From Christensenella sp. UBA7707 (lineage in GTDB: Bacteria > Bacillota > Clostridia > Christensenellales > CAG-138): a stretch of DNA of 23,912 nucleotides. This document shows, one piece after another, positions 1 to 7,500 of this stretch. A program made the translations under genes and the position numbers. The notes under the pieces were generated by a model. That model searched no databases, had not been told where the DNA came from, and was given only the letters and a program-made list of their open reading frames with translations. Where the stretch lies: positions 1 through 23,912 of the forward strand of contig DLFZ01000059.1 of NCBI GenBank assembly GCA_002482435.1, read 5' to 3'. Position 1 is the first letter of the stretch, and each line of letters opens with the position of its first letter.

Positions 1-603
1 GCCATTGAGGAGGGCGTCGAGCTCATTGAACTCGTAGCACCTGTTCGGTTTATCGGCAACAGGCGCGGCAAGGTGATCAAAATTGAATGCCGCCGCATGA
101 TGCTGGGCGACTTTGACAAAAACGGGCGGCGCAAAGCCGTACCCATTGAAGGTTCCGAGTTTTTGATCGATGTGGATACCGTAATTCCCGCCGTCAGCCA
201 GTATTCCGATTTGCCGTTCATTAAAAAAAGCGAAATCGGCGTAACGCCATGGGGCACGTTCATCATTGACAACAAAACCATGATGACAACAATGGAGGGC
301 GTGTTTGCCGGCGGCGACGTTGCACGTGGGCCGGATACCGTCATACAGGCGATTGCGGATGGGAAGCAAGCCGCGGTTTCCATCGACAAATACCTGGGCG
401 GCAAAGGCAAGCTGAACAAGGGCGCGCCAATTGAGGTTCCCGGTAACTTCAGCGACGACGAGTTTGTTGAGCACAATCGCTTCGCGATCGACGAACTCGC
501 TTCGGAGGTTCGGAAGCATTCGTTTGACGAGGTGGATCTTGGCTACCACAAAATCAGGGCGATGGCCGAAGCGATGCGCTGCCTGCAGTGCGATAGGAGG
601 TAG
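1..603 (+). CDS. NAD(P)/FAD-dependent oxidoreductase, GltD/NfnB-like, C-terminal part (5' end outside window)
   Basis: The frame is open from base 1, so only the last 200 residues are present. The segment GVFAGGDVARGPDTVIQAIA followed by GKQAA is the C-terminal FAD-binding signature of the GltD-like pyridine-nucleotide oxidoreductases, in which the GGD acidic residue contacts FAD. The ending MRCLQCDRR is typical of this family, including GltD domains fused to NuoF-like subunits of hydrogenases. Family knowledge: these proteins pass electrons between NAD(P)H, flavin and iron-sulfur partners. The stop codon overlaps the ribosome binding site (AGGAGG, 595-600) of the hydrogenase gene 10 bases downstream, so the two are almost certainly cotranscribed. 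I infer that it is the flavin/NAD(P) partner of the hydrogenase. Whether an N-terminal NuoF or iron-sulfur domain is fused cannot be seen here. Confidence 0.85.
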   Translation, partial: AIEEGVELIELVAPVRFIGNRRGKVIKIECRRMMLGDFDKNGRRKAVPIEGSEFLIDVDTVIPAVSQYSDLPFIKKSEIGVTPWGTFIIDNKTMMTTMEGVFAGGDVARGPDTVIQAIADGKQAAVSIDKYLGGKGKLNKGAPIEVPGNFSDDEFVEHNRFAIDELASEVRKHSFDEVDLGYHKIRAMAEAMRCLQCDRR

Positions 604-613
604 GTGATCCGGT

Positions 614-2635
614 ATGAAACAGATAACCATAAACGGAAAACAGTGCCTCGTGGAGGATACGCTTACCATCATCGAGGCCGCAAAGCAAAACGGTATTTCC
701 ATCCCAAGCCTGTGCTATTTGGAGGGGGTTCACCGATTTGGCTCCTGCCGCATCTGCGTTGTAGAGGTGGAAGGAGCAAAAACCCTTGTTCCTTCCTGCA
801 TGACACAGGTTGAGGAAGGCATGGTGATTCATACCAACTCGGCGCGGGTGCGCCGCGCCCGCAAAGTGCTCTATGAGCTTTTGCTATCCGACCACTCGAA
901 GGATTGCCTCAGCTGCAAGCGCAACCAAAGCTGCGAGCTACAGGAGCTTGGCAAAACCCTTGGCGTAGAGGCGGGCCGCTTCGAGGGCAAACGGTCCGAC
1001 TGTGTGATCGATACCTCCGTTGCCATCATGCGGGATATGTCAAAATGCATCCTTTGCAGAAGGTGCGTGACCGCTTGCGGCGAAATACAGGGCGTTGGCA
1101 TCATCAACGCGCAGAACCGGGGGTTCAAAACCGTGATAAGCCCGGCAATGGAACTGCCCCTCGGCTCCGTGAACTGTGCGTTTTGCGGGCAATGTACCGT
1201 GGTTTGCCCCGTCGGCGCGCTTAAAGAAACGGATTCTATTCAAAAAGTGTGGGACGCGCTCAACGACAAAACAAAGCGTGTGGTCGTACAAACCGCCCCG
1301 GCCGTGCGCGTCGCCATCGGCGAAGAGTTCGGCTTTGAACCGGGCACAGATTGTACGGGCAAACTCGCCGCGGCACTTCGGGCACTGGGTTTTGACGATG
1401 TATTCGATACCAACTTCGCCGCCGATTTGACCATTCTCGAGGAAGGGACGGAGCTTTTAAGCCGCGTCAGGGATGCGCTTAGCGGCGAGGGCGCAGCGCT
1501 GCCCATGGTCACAAGCTGCAGCCCTGGCTGGATCAAGTACGTGGAGCATACGTATCCCGATTCCCTGGCGCACCTCTCAAGCTGCAAATCCCCCCATACC
1601 ATGCTTGGAGCGCTCATCAAAACGTATTACGCAAACAAGATCAACTGCGACCCGCAGGATATCTACGTGGTTTCCGTCATGCCGTGTACGGCAAAAAAAT
1701 GCGAAATCGAGCGGCCGGAAATGGAAAACAACGGGCTGCAAAACGTGGACGCTGTTTTAACAACACGAGAGCTTGCCAATATGATCAAGGAAATGGGAAT
1801 CAACTTCAAATCCCTGCCCGAGGAAGAATTCGATAACCCGCTGGGTATGTCCACAGGCGCGGCGGATATTTTCGGCCTCACGGGCGGCGTGATGGAGGCG
1901 GCGCTTCGCACGGTTTACGAGCTTGTGACAGGGCGTGAACTGCCCTTTGCGGGGCTTCATGTAACGCCCATCGTCGGGCTCGATCAAGTGAAAGAGGCGT
2001 CTATCACCATCACCGAACCCTTGGACGCCTACCGCTACCTGGACGGCATCACGCTGCGCGTTGCGGTTACAAGCGGTTTGAAAGGCGCGGGCAAACTGAT
2101 GGAGCAGGTGGCCGCCAAGGAATCGCCGTATCACTTCATTGAGGTAATGGGCTGCCCGGGCGGGTGCATCATGGGCGGGGGACAGCCACGCTCGGCCGAC
2201 CCGAACGTGCGCGAAAAACGGCTATCCGGCCTGTACGGCGTGGATGAGGCAAAAACGCTTCGAAAATCCCACGAAAACCCGTTTGTCACCGCGTTGTACA
2301 AGGACTTTCTCCTGTATCCCAACAGCCACAAAGCCCATGAGCTGCTGCACACGCACTATGTCCGCCGCGGGAAATTCAACGAATATACCATGGAGCGGTT
2401 CGACAAGGGCGTGACGCGGGCGAAAAAGCAGAGGGATACCTCGGCGGATCGGAAAATCGGCCATATCGACTCCACTGTTTCGGAAGGAAGGCATGCGCGC
2501 GAGGAACTCGAATCCGTCCGCGTACTTGCGCTGGAGTCGGAAAACATCAGGCTCAAGGGCGAGTTGGCGGACTATGCTGAAACCGTTGCGATTCTCAAAA
2601 GCGTTATTTCGGATTATACCGAGTCAAGAAAATAG
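614..2635 (+). CDS. hydA: [FeFe]-hydrogenase, group A multi-cluster subunit (HydA/HndD type) with C-terminal coiled-coil tail
   Basis: Catalyses reversible H2 formation or oxidation in the cytoplasm, probably with the adjacent flavoprotein. Domains in order: [2Fe-2S] ferredoxin fold (Cys34, 45, 48, 62); His-Cys [4Fe-4S] site (His94, Cys98, 101, 107); two-[4Fe-4S] domain (Cys145, 148, 151, 155 and Cys188, 191, 194, 198); then the H-cluster domain. Its motifs are L1 TSCSPGW (300-306), L2 MPCTAKKCE (356-364) and L3 EVMGCPGGCIMGGGQP (510-525). The small-subunit-like end is present up to HTHY near residue 582. Two features are odd. L1 has Ser303 where most enzymes have the proton-relay Cys. After the usual end, about 90 further residues form a charged linker and a heptad-rich coiled coil (about 635-665). 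The start is fixed by AGGAGG at 595-600, although a 13-base spacing is slightly long. Confidence 0.95.
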   Translation: MKQITINGKQCLVEDTLTIIEAAKQNGISIPSLCYLEGVHRFGSCRICVVEVEGAKTLVPSCMTQVEEGMVIHTNSARVRRARKVLYELLLSDHSKDCLSCKRNQSCELQELGKTLGVEAGRFEGKRSDCVIDTSVAIMRDMSKCILCRRCVTACGEIQGVGIINAQNRGFKTVISPAMELPLGSVNCAFCGQCTVVCPVGALKETDSIQKVWDALNDKTKRVVVQTAPAVRVAIGEEFGFEPGTDCTGKLAAALRALGFDDVFDTNFAADLTILEEGTELLSRVRDALSGEGAALPMVTSCSPGWIKYVEHTYPDSLAHLSSCKSPHTMLGALIKTYYANKINCDPQDIYVVSVMPCTAKKCEIERPEMENNGLQNVDAVLTTRELANMIKEMGINFKSLPEEEFDNPLGMSTGAADIFGLTGGVMEAALRTVYELVTGRELPFAGLHVTPIVGLDQVKEASITITEPLDAYRYLDGITLRVAVTSGLKGAGKLMEQVAAKESPYHFIEVMGCPGGCIMGGGQPRSADPNVREKRLSGLYGVDEAKTLRKSHENPFVTALYKDFLLYPNSHKAHELLHTHYVRRGKFNEYTMERFDKGVTRAKKQRDTSADRKIGHIDSTVSEGRHAREELESVRVLALESENIRLKGELADYAETVAILKSVISDYTESRK

Positions 2636-2725
2636 AGATTATTGCTTCTTTTGCCGGGATAGGGGCCGCCACACTAAGTATTTTTAGCATATACTGCAGG
2701 CTGTTTCACCTACGGCAATACCACA

Positions 2726-2765
2726 GGGTTCAAAAAAAGGCGCCACCGGCGCCTTTTTTGAACCC
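2726..2765 (+). terminator. Long palindromic rho-independent terminator after hydA
   Basis: A near-perfect inverted repeat. The left arm is GGGTTC, seven A and GGCGCC; the right arm is GGCGCC, six T and GAACCC; the loop is ACC. The T run sits inside the right arm, so the element can terminate from either direction. It lies about 90 bases after the hydrogenase stop and separates that operon from the response regulator. Confidence 0.85.
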
Positions 2766-2858
2766 TATGAGGCCACAAACCCGATGTCGCGCCATGTACA
2801 TTCAATGATTGATACATTATGCGCACCGCAATAGCCTCCGCTTACTGCCGATAATACG

Positions 2859-2887
2859 TTGAAGGATCATCGGTTTTATTATAAAAT
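2859..2887 (+). promoter_or_regulatory. Putative sigma-A promoter of the response regulator gene
   Basis: TTGAAG (2859-2864), a 17-base spacer and TAAAAT (2882-2887) fit a sigma-A promoter. Transcription would begin near 2894, about 43 bases before the chosen start codon. The reading frame is also open across this region from 2859. That upstream part would then overlap the promoter, which supports the downstream start. Based on consensus only. Confidence 0.4.
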
Positions 2888-2936
2888 AAATGCGTCTCTT
2901 CTTTTCGGCTTCGCATGGCGCTTCGGAGGTGCCTGT

Positions 2937-3614
2937 ATGGACAGTATTCGTTTGCTGATCATCGATAAAGACGAAGCGACCCGCACCACGATAAAACGGA
3001 TGGCGGCTATCCATCGGTATTCTTACGATGAAGCTGCCGACGGCATTGCGGCGCTCAAGCTTTTTCGCCGCCATGACTACGACATCGTCATCATGGACCC
3101 CGATTTGCCGGAATTGGACGGCAAAAACGTATGCCGCCAGATCAGAAAGGTTTCGGACGTTCCCATTTTGATTACTTGCGTAAAATGCAGCGAGCAGGAT
3201 AAATTGAGCGCGTTTGAGCTGGGGGCGGACGATTACATCGTAAAGCCGTTTTTTCCGCAGGAGCTTTTTTCGCGCATCAGGGTGTTTTTGCACCGAACGG
3301 GAACGCTCGCAAGGAGTATGCCAACCAAGATGGCGTTTGGCGGCCTGCTGATCGACACGCGTTCGCGCGCGGTTTATGTGGACGACCGTGTCGTACAGCT
3401 GACCCCAAAGGAATACAATCTTCTGTTTTTTCTTTCCCAAAACCCAAACAAAGCATTTTCACGGGAAACCCTGCTCAATGAGGTTTGGGGGCACGATTTT
3501 ACCGGCTCCGACAGAACGGTAGACACGCATGTGCGAACCCTGCGGGAAAACATCAAGCCGTACGATTCCTCCATTGCAACCGTTTGGGGGTTTGGCTATA
3601 AGTTCGTCGTTTGA
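2937..3614 (+). CDS. Two-component response regulator, OmpR/PhoB family (orphan)
   Basis: A 225-residue DNA-binding regulator. The receiver domain (about 4-118) has the acidic pair Asp10/Asp12, phosphoacceptor Asp54 in MDPDLP, Thr80 and Lys103 in the VKPF motif. A C-terminal winged helix (about 130-223) follows, with LTPKEYNLLFFL and a RTVDTHVRTLRENI recognition-helix region. I chose ATG 2937 because GGAGG lies seven bases upstream (2925-2929) and the receiver then starts in the normal place. The frame remains open back to 2859, but that part has no receiver homology. No histidine kinase is encoded beside it, so its kinase must be elsewhere. The target is unknown; the hydrogenase operon upstream is separated by a terminator. 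Family assignment is firm, function is not. Confidence 0.93.
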   Translation: MDSIRLLIIDKDEATRTTIKRMAAIHRYSYDEAADGIAALKLFRRHDYDIVIMDPDLPELDGKNVCRQIRKVSDVPILITCVKCSEQDKLSAFELGADDYIVKPFFPQELFSRIRVFLHRTGTLARSMPTKMAFGGLLIDTRSRAVYVDDRVVQLTPKEYNLLFFLSQNPNKAFSRETLLNEVWGHDFTGSDRTVDTHVRTLRENIKPYDSSIATVWGFGYKFVV

Positions 3615-3693
3615 GATGCGGAGTTTGTGTGGAGGCGCAAGGGGATGCCGAGAGAGCTTCGGTCTGTACCTTAAAGTATTTTGACATACATAG

Positions 3694-3718
3694 AGGCGGG
3701 CGTTTCAAGCGCCCGCCT
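3694..3718 (+). terminator. GC-rich stem-loop after the response regulator gene
   Basis: A perfect 9-bp stem, AGGCGGGCG and CGCCCGCCT, around a seven-base loop, about 80 bases after the response regulator stop. No clear T run follows, so it may be a weak terminator or a transcript-end stabiliser. Confidence 0.45.
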
Positions 3719-3773
3719 AAGGTTGCACATAAAATTTAGCTTTTAATATGACACGTTGTTGTCTGATTTGTTG

Positions 3774-3782
3774 TGCTATAAT
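3774..3782 (+). promoter_or_regulatory. Extended -10 promoter for the flavoprotein gene
   Basis: TGCTATAAT is a perfect extended -10 element (TGn plus TATAAT). No convincing -35 is present, as expected for this promoter type. Transcription would start near 3789, a short distance before the AGGAGG site at 3797-3802. Confidence 0.6.
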
Positions 3783-3810
3783 GATGGAAATTTGGCAGGA
3801 GGCGTTGGAA

Positions 3811-4302
3811 ATGAGCAGGTACGATGAAGGAATCAAGTTGATCGAGGAAAGGTGCGGCAACGGAAAAGACAATGTCATCTCTCTCTCAACCATCGCAATG
3901 GAACCGAACGCTGACGGAAAACCCCGTCCTTACATCCGTGATGTGGACGCTTATTATGAAGATGGCGTGTTTTATGTTACGACTTGGGCGAAATCAACCA
4001 AAATGCAGCAGATCGCGCAAAACAAGGAGGTCGCATTTGCGGTTTGCTTCGAGTGGTTTTCGGGAAATGGAAATGGCGAAAACCTCGGTTGGGTTTTGGA
4101 CCCGAAAAACGCCGAACTAAGGGCGAAGCTCCGCAAAGCATTTGCCGAATGGTACGACCACGCAAATGACGAACAAAATGAAAACTGCGTTATTTTGGCA
4201 ATCCGCATCACAAGAGGCACGGTAATCAAAGATCACGGTGCTGTGCGTTATAATATGGACTTTGTGAATAGGGTTGAGACGGAAGAGGGAAAAATTAGGT
4301 AG
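3811..4302 (+). CDS. Pyridoxamine 5'-phosphate oxidase-like FMN-binding family protein
   Basis: A 163-residue small split-barrel flavoprotein. The pattern GKPRPYIRDVDAYYEDGVFY, then TTWAKSTKMQQI and NKEVAFAV, is the core of the PNPOx-like family: strands that hold FMN, with the K-S-x-K phosphate-contacting segment. Members reduce small molecules, handle heme or simply bind flavin, so the substrate cannot be given. ATG 3811 is chosen because AGGAGG (3797-3802) lies eight bases upstream; the in-frame ATGs before it overlap the promoter. The gene stands alone and converges with the diguanylate cyclase gene, 25 bases from its end, with no obvious terminator between them. Confidence 0.8.
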   Translation: MSRYDEGIKLIEERCGNGKDNVISLSTIAMEPNADGKPRPYIRDVDAYYEDGVFYVTTWAKSTKMQQIAQNKEVAFAVCFEWFSGNGNGENLGWVLDPKNAELRAKLRKAFAEWYDHANDEQNENCVILAIRITRGTVIKDHGAVRYNMDFVNRVETEEGKIR

Positions 4303-4327
4303 GGCATTAAACCGTATCGAATGCGCA

Positions 4328-5437
4328 TTATTCTATGGTCATTTGCGTGCCTTCCATTGTGTCTTCGTGTTTCATGCAAACCCTGTTTCGGCCTGCATGC
4401 TTTGCCGCATAGGTGGCTTGGTCCGCTCGATCGATTACTTTTTCATAGTTTGAAACCTGTTCATTGCCGCAGTATGCTACACCGATGCTGACGGTGACTT
4501 GGCTCCCGTCCATATCTGTGCTTTGTACGGCGATTCTTAGGCTTTCGGCAATGGAATAAAGCTCTCTCTCGCTATACCCATAAGCCATTGCCACAAATTC
4601 CTCACCGCCATAGCGGTAGAACTGCAACCGAAAATTCTGCGCGAATTTTCTCAGCACTTCGCCAAAACGGCTCAGATACTTGTCGCCGGTGGTATGACCA
4701 TAGCTGTCATTGAAACTCTTGAAATAATCGATATCCGCCATTAGGATTCCGGATGGCCTTTCCGAGTCCGCCGTTTCCAGAACTGCCAGAGTTTCAAACA
4801 GCTTGCGGCGGTTGAATAGGCCTGTCAGCACATCGGTTTCTTTTTCAATGGTCAGCAGGCGGCGCGCTTCATAACTTTCCAAACGAACCCGTACCATCAT
4901 ATTGCCGAGAAAACACCCGAGAATGGAACAGCATAAGCAATTGATCATATCGTCGAGCACATAGCGCGGCTTCAAGTAAAACGCCAAAATCGTATGTACC
5001 GCAAACCAGAAGGTAACAAACAGGTTCATGCGGCTGGGACGGTCGATAAAACCGAGCGGCATAATGCAAAACGCGCCCAGAAGAACCGTTGCCCGCATGT
5101 CGGGCGAGCGAATGACGCTCAAATAGATAGAGATCAGGAAGAATACGGAAAAGCCGATGTACAGCCCGCAAAGTGTATGCTTTTTCATAAGAGGCAGCTT
5201 AGATAAAAAGAACAGCGCAAAATTGATTAAGGCGCCCACGATATATGCGGGAATGGCGTTTGTCTTTGTGTTGCTCAAGAGCGATGTGATCAGCGGCAGC
5301 AGCGTCAACAACCCTCCCAGGAGCGTCATTGCGGACAGTATTTGTTTGTTATACGCTTCGGTCGCCTCGCGGTTGCTGGATGCAAGCTGTAAATAGGTTT
5401 TTTCTTGACTCCCAAAGAGATTCGACCATTGTTCCAT
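4328..5437 (-). CDS. Membrane-bound diguanylate cyclase (GGDEF domain)
   Basis: A 369-residue inner-membrane enzyme that would make cyclic di-GMP from two GTP. The N-terminal half has about six hydrophobic segments (roughly 33-55, 62-80, 88-108, 114-131, 137-157, 162-182), an integral-membrane sensor with no recognised ligand domain. A GGDEF domain follows (about 198-355), with TDVLTGLFNRR (201-211), metal-binding Asp in ADIDYFKSFND and the active-site loop GGEEF (277-281). The inhibitory RxxD site that usually lies just before the loop is absent: Asn and Leu occupy the Arg and Asp positions. Product feedback through that site is therefore unlikely. AGGGG lies nine bases before the ATG. It appears to be a single-gene unit with its own promoter. 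Confidence 0.93.
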   Translation of the reverse strand: MEQWSNLFGSQEKTYLQLASSNREATEAYNKQILSAMTLLGGLLTLLPLITSLLSNTKTNAIPAYIVGALINFALFFLSKLPLMKKHTLCGLYIGFSVFFLISIYLSVIRSPDMRATVLLGAFCIMPLGFIDRPSRMNLFVTFWFAVHTILAFYLKPRYVLDDMINCLCCSILGCFLGNMMVRVRLESYEARRLLTIEKETDVLTGLFNRRKLFETLAVLETADSERPSGILMADIDYFKSFNDSYGHTTGDKYLSRFGEVLRKFAQNFRLQFYRYGGEEFVAMAYGYSERELYSIAESLRIAVQSTDMDGSQVTVSIGVAYCGNEQVSNYEKVIDRADQATYAAKHAGRNRVCMKHEDTMEGTQMTIE

Positions 5438-5497
5438 TGGATTTCACCCCTGCCGGTCTAAATCAAGTAGGTAACCCATCGTGTAATTTTCCTAATT

Positions 5498-5527
5498 ATC
5501 ATATCAAAAAAAAGGTAATTTTGCCAA
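5498..5527 (-). promoter_or_regulatory. Putative promoter of the diguanylate cyclase gene
   Basis: Read on the minus strand: TTGGCA (5527-5522), an 18-base spacer containing a T run, and TATGAT (5503-5498). The predicted leader is about 50 bases, too short for a c-di-GMP riboswitch. Confidence 0.5.
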
Positions 5528-5609
5528 CATATACATGCGAATTCGTTTCACAATCGCTGATTTGCGTATTCTTTCGTATTTTGCAAAGGAAGCAACAAGG
5601 AGCGGCACG

Positions 5610-5643
5610 AAAAACCCGGTTCGCTTATGCGAACCGGGTTTTT
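5610..5643 (-). terminator. Rho-independent terminator of tRNA-Arg
   Basis: A perfect 15-bp stem (AAAAACCCGGTTCGC and its complement) closed by a four-base loop, ending in TTTTT on the minus strand. It lies 22 bases after the tRNA 3' end. Confidence 0.9.
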
Positions 5644-5665
5644 ATGGAGCGACTTTGCTCCGGCG

Positions 5666-5742
5666 TGGCGTGCCCGAAAGGATTCGAACCTTCGACCCTC
5701 AGAGTCGGAGTCTGATACTCTATCCAGCTGAGCTACGGGCAC
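5666..5742 (-). tRNA. tRNA-Arg(CCG)
   Basis: A 77-base cloverleaf on the minus strand. The seven-base-pair acceptor stem is GTGCCCG/CGGGCAC, followed by discriminator G and an encoded CCA. The D arm is GCTC...GAGT. The anticodon stem TCAGA/TCTGA closes the loop CTCCGAC, giving anticodon CCG, which reads arginine codon CGG. The T loop is TTCGAAT on a GAAGG/CCTTT stem. It has its own promoter and terminator, so it is a single-gene transcript. Confidence 0.97.
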
Positions 5743-5776
5743 ATATCAGGCTGTGGGTTTCATTGCCGCATCAAAG

Positions 5777-5805
5777 ATTATAGCATCCCGTACGCGCCGT
5801 GGCAA
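5777..5805 (-). promoter_or_regulatory. Promoter of tRNA-Arg
   Basis: On the minus strand: TTGCCA (5805-5800), exactly 17 bases, then TATAAT (5782-5777), preceded by TGC to give an extended -10 as well. Transcription would start near 5770, about 28 bases before the mature tRNA. Confidence 0.85.
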
Positions 5806-5872
5806 GCATGCATTGCGCGGTGGCATATTACGGCGGGTGGTGCCGCGAGGCGGATGATACGAAAGGGCTGTC

Positions 5873-5935
5873 AGCCGATGCACAAAAAGGGATTACCGGA
5901 CGATTTCCTAAAAAGAGCATCGGCTAAGCCTGAGA
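5873..5935. repeat. Spaced 9-bp inverted repeat between the MATE gene and the tRNA promoter
   Basis: AGCCGATGC (5873-5881) and GCATCGGCT (5927-5935) are perfect inverted copies 45 bases apart. The enclosed stretch contains A-rich runs. It starts 10 bases past the MATE stop on the minus strand, so it could form a large 3' hairpin on that transcript. The rest of 5743-5944 shows no gene. Confidence 0.5.
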
Positions 5936-5944
5936 AAAACTAAA

Positions 5945-7372
5945 TCAAGCCGAGCGAACTTCGCTTTGCACCATGTTTCGCGCCCAATAGCCCGTGCGCA
6001 CAACAAGAAGCCCAATGCTGCATTTGAGCACTTCGGTAAGGTTGCAGAGGAGATACAAAAGTTCAATTCCAAGGCCGCTATGGTGTACCATAAAATACGT
6101 GTACGGCACGCATACCACCCATGTAAAAACGCTGTCGAACAGCATGGTAAGAAAGGTTTTGCCGCCGGAGCGTATGGTGAAGTAGCAGCAGTGGGAGGTG
6201 GCGCTGAAGGCCATGTAGAGCGCACCCGTGCGGATAAATGCCGTAGCAAGGCGGCGAACCTCCGGCTCGGTGTTGTAAACGTTGGGAATCGCGCCCGCGC
6301 TCAACGCTAATGCGCTTGCAAGCACAACGCAGGTGCCTACGCTGAAAAAGAGGAGCTTCCACACCTGACGCCGCGCCAGCTGAATATCGTTGGCGCCGAG
6401 CGCTTGACCCACCATAACCGCCACCGCGGAGCCCATCGAAAGGAAAAATACGTTGAACATGTTGGTGATGGTGCTCGCAATGTTCAAGCCTGCAACAACC
6501 ATAAGCCCGCACGTGGAAAAGATCTGCGTAATGGTGGTGATGCCGAGCGACCACAGAAGCTCGTTGGCAAGAAGCGGCATGCTCTTGCCCGCAATGTTCA
6601 GCGCGAGTGCGCCGCCGATGCGAAGCGAGCGGAATACGCCCTTCATGTAATAGAACTTTTTGCGGTCAAGCTGCGCCCACAGTGCTACAACGCTAAGCTC
6701 CACAAAACGGCTTATCACCGTTGCCACGGCCGCACCCTTTACGCCGAGCGCGGGGAAGCCAAACCGGCCCTTAATGAGGACGTAATTAAGCGTGAGATTC
6801 AAAAGCACCGCCGTAACGCTCGCAACCATGGGTGGCAGCGTTTCGCCCGTTTCACGGAGGGTGCCGCTGTAACACTGGGTAATGGCGTAAGGCAAAAGCC
6901 CGAAAAGCATGATGCGTGTATACTGTCTACCGTATTCGAGCATGCCGGCCGCGTCGGCGGGGCTTCCTTCACCTGTAAGGTAAAGGGAAATCAGCTTATC
7001 CGACCAGAAAAAAAGGATGGCCGCGCCGATGGCAGTAATGGCGAGCGAAACATAAACCTTGAAGCGAAACGTTTGCCGAAGGCTTTCCCAGTCCTTTGCG
7101 CCCGCAAACTGCGCGCCGTAGATGCCCGCGCCCGAAATGGCGCCGAACACCGTTAGGTTGAACACAAAAATCAGCTGGTTGGCGATGGCTACGCCGGACA
7201 TATGAAGCGTGCCGAGCGTACCTACCATGATGTTGTTGAGAAGGCTTACGAAATTGGTTGCAAGGTTTTGCACGATCACAGGCAGAATGAGCACCAAAAC
7301 GGTGCGGTAAAAAGCCTTGTCGCCGATGAAGGTGTTTTTAAAGCGCTGGCCGGAGGGGAGGGCGTGTTGCAT
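5945..7372 (-). CDS. MATE family efflux transporter
   Basis: A 475-residue integral membrane exporter with about 12 transmembrane helices in two halves, the normal MATE length. The N-terminal half begins with LPVIVQNLATNFVSLLNNIMVG, matching the family's opening helix and its D/N-x-x-MVG end. The second half repeats the arrangement around MPLLANELLWSLG and ends with a basic tail. Family knowledge: these proteins expel cationic drugs or metabolites in exchange for Na+ or H+; the substrate here cannot be inferred. The start is supported by AAGGAAGGA just upstream of the ATG. The gene lies downstream of radA on the same strand, but a possible terminator lies between them. Confidence 0.93.
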   Translation of the reverse strand: MQHALPSGQRFKNTFIGDKAFYRTVLVLILPVIVQNLATNFVSLLNNIMVGTLGTLHMSGVAIANQLIFVFNLTVFGAISGAGIYGAQFAGAKDWESLRQTFRFKVYVSLAITAIGAAILFFWSDKLISLYLTGEGSPADAAGMLEYGRQYTRIMLFGLLPYAITQCYSGTLRETGETLPPMVASVTAVLLNLTLNYVLIKGRFGFPALGVKGAAVATVISRFVELSVVALWAQLDRKKFYYMKGVFRSLRIGGALALNIAGKSMPLLANELLWSLGITTITQIFSTCGLMVVAGLNIASTITNMFNVFFLSMGSAVAVMVGQALGANDIQLARRQVWKLLFFSVGTCVVLASALALSAGAIPNVYNTEPEVRRLATAFIRTGALYMAFSATSHCCYFTIRSGGKTFLTMLFDSVFTWVVCVPYTYFMVHHSGLGIELLYLLCNLTEVLKCSIGLLVVRTGYWARNMVQSEVRSA

Positions 7373-7390
7373 AAAGTCCTTCCTTTCGGG

Positions 7391-7407
7391 AAAAAAGCCC
7401 TGCGGGC
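7391..7407 (-). terminator. Possible short terminator after radA
   Basis: On the minus strand GCCC-GCA-GGGC is followed directly by six T. The stem is only four G-C pairs, so termination could be partial. It lies between the radA stop and the MATE start. Confidence 0.45.
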
Positions 7408-7500
7408 GGAATGTATGAGAACAAACAAAAAGCCGGCTTACCGGAACGGCCGGACAAGGAGGAACATTTTCATTACGGTAAAGCCGCCGCTTGGCCTAAA

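Noticed and set aside
2859..2936. Upstream extension of the response regulator frame
   Set aside because: The segment overlaps the likely promoter, has no ribosome site and adds residues outside the receiver fold.
5438..5497. Possible c-di-GMP riboswitch in the diguanylate cyclase leader
   Set aside because: The predicted leader is about 50 bases and lacks the conserved GEMM core and tetraloop-receptor pairing.
5329..5783. Plus-strand open frames across the diguanylate cyclase start, the terminator and the tRNA
   Set aside because: They translate a terminator and a tRNA gene and have no coding features of their own.
6404..7156. A 250-codon plus-strand open frame opposite the MATE gene
   Set aside because: Basic, motif-free translation with no ribosome site; the minus-strand MATE gene explains the region.
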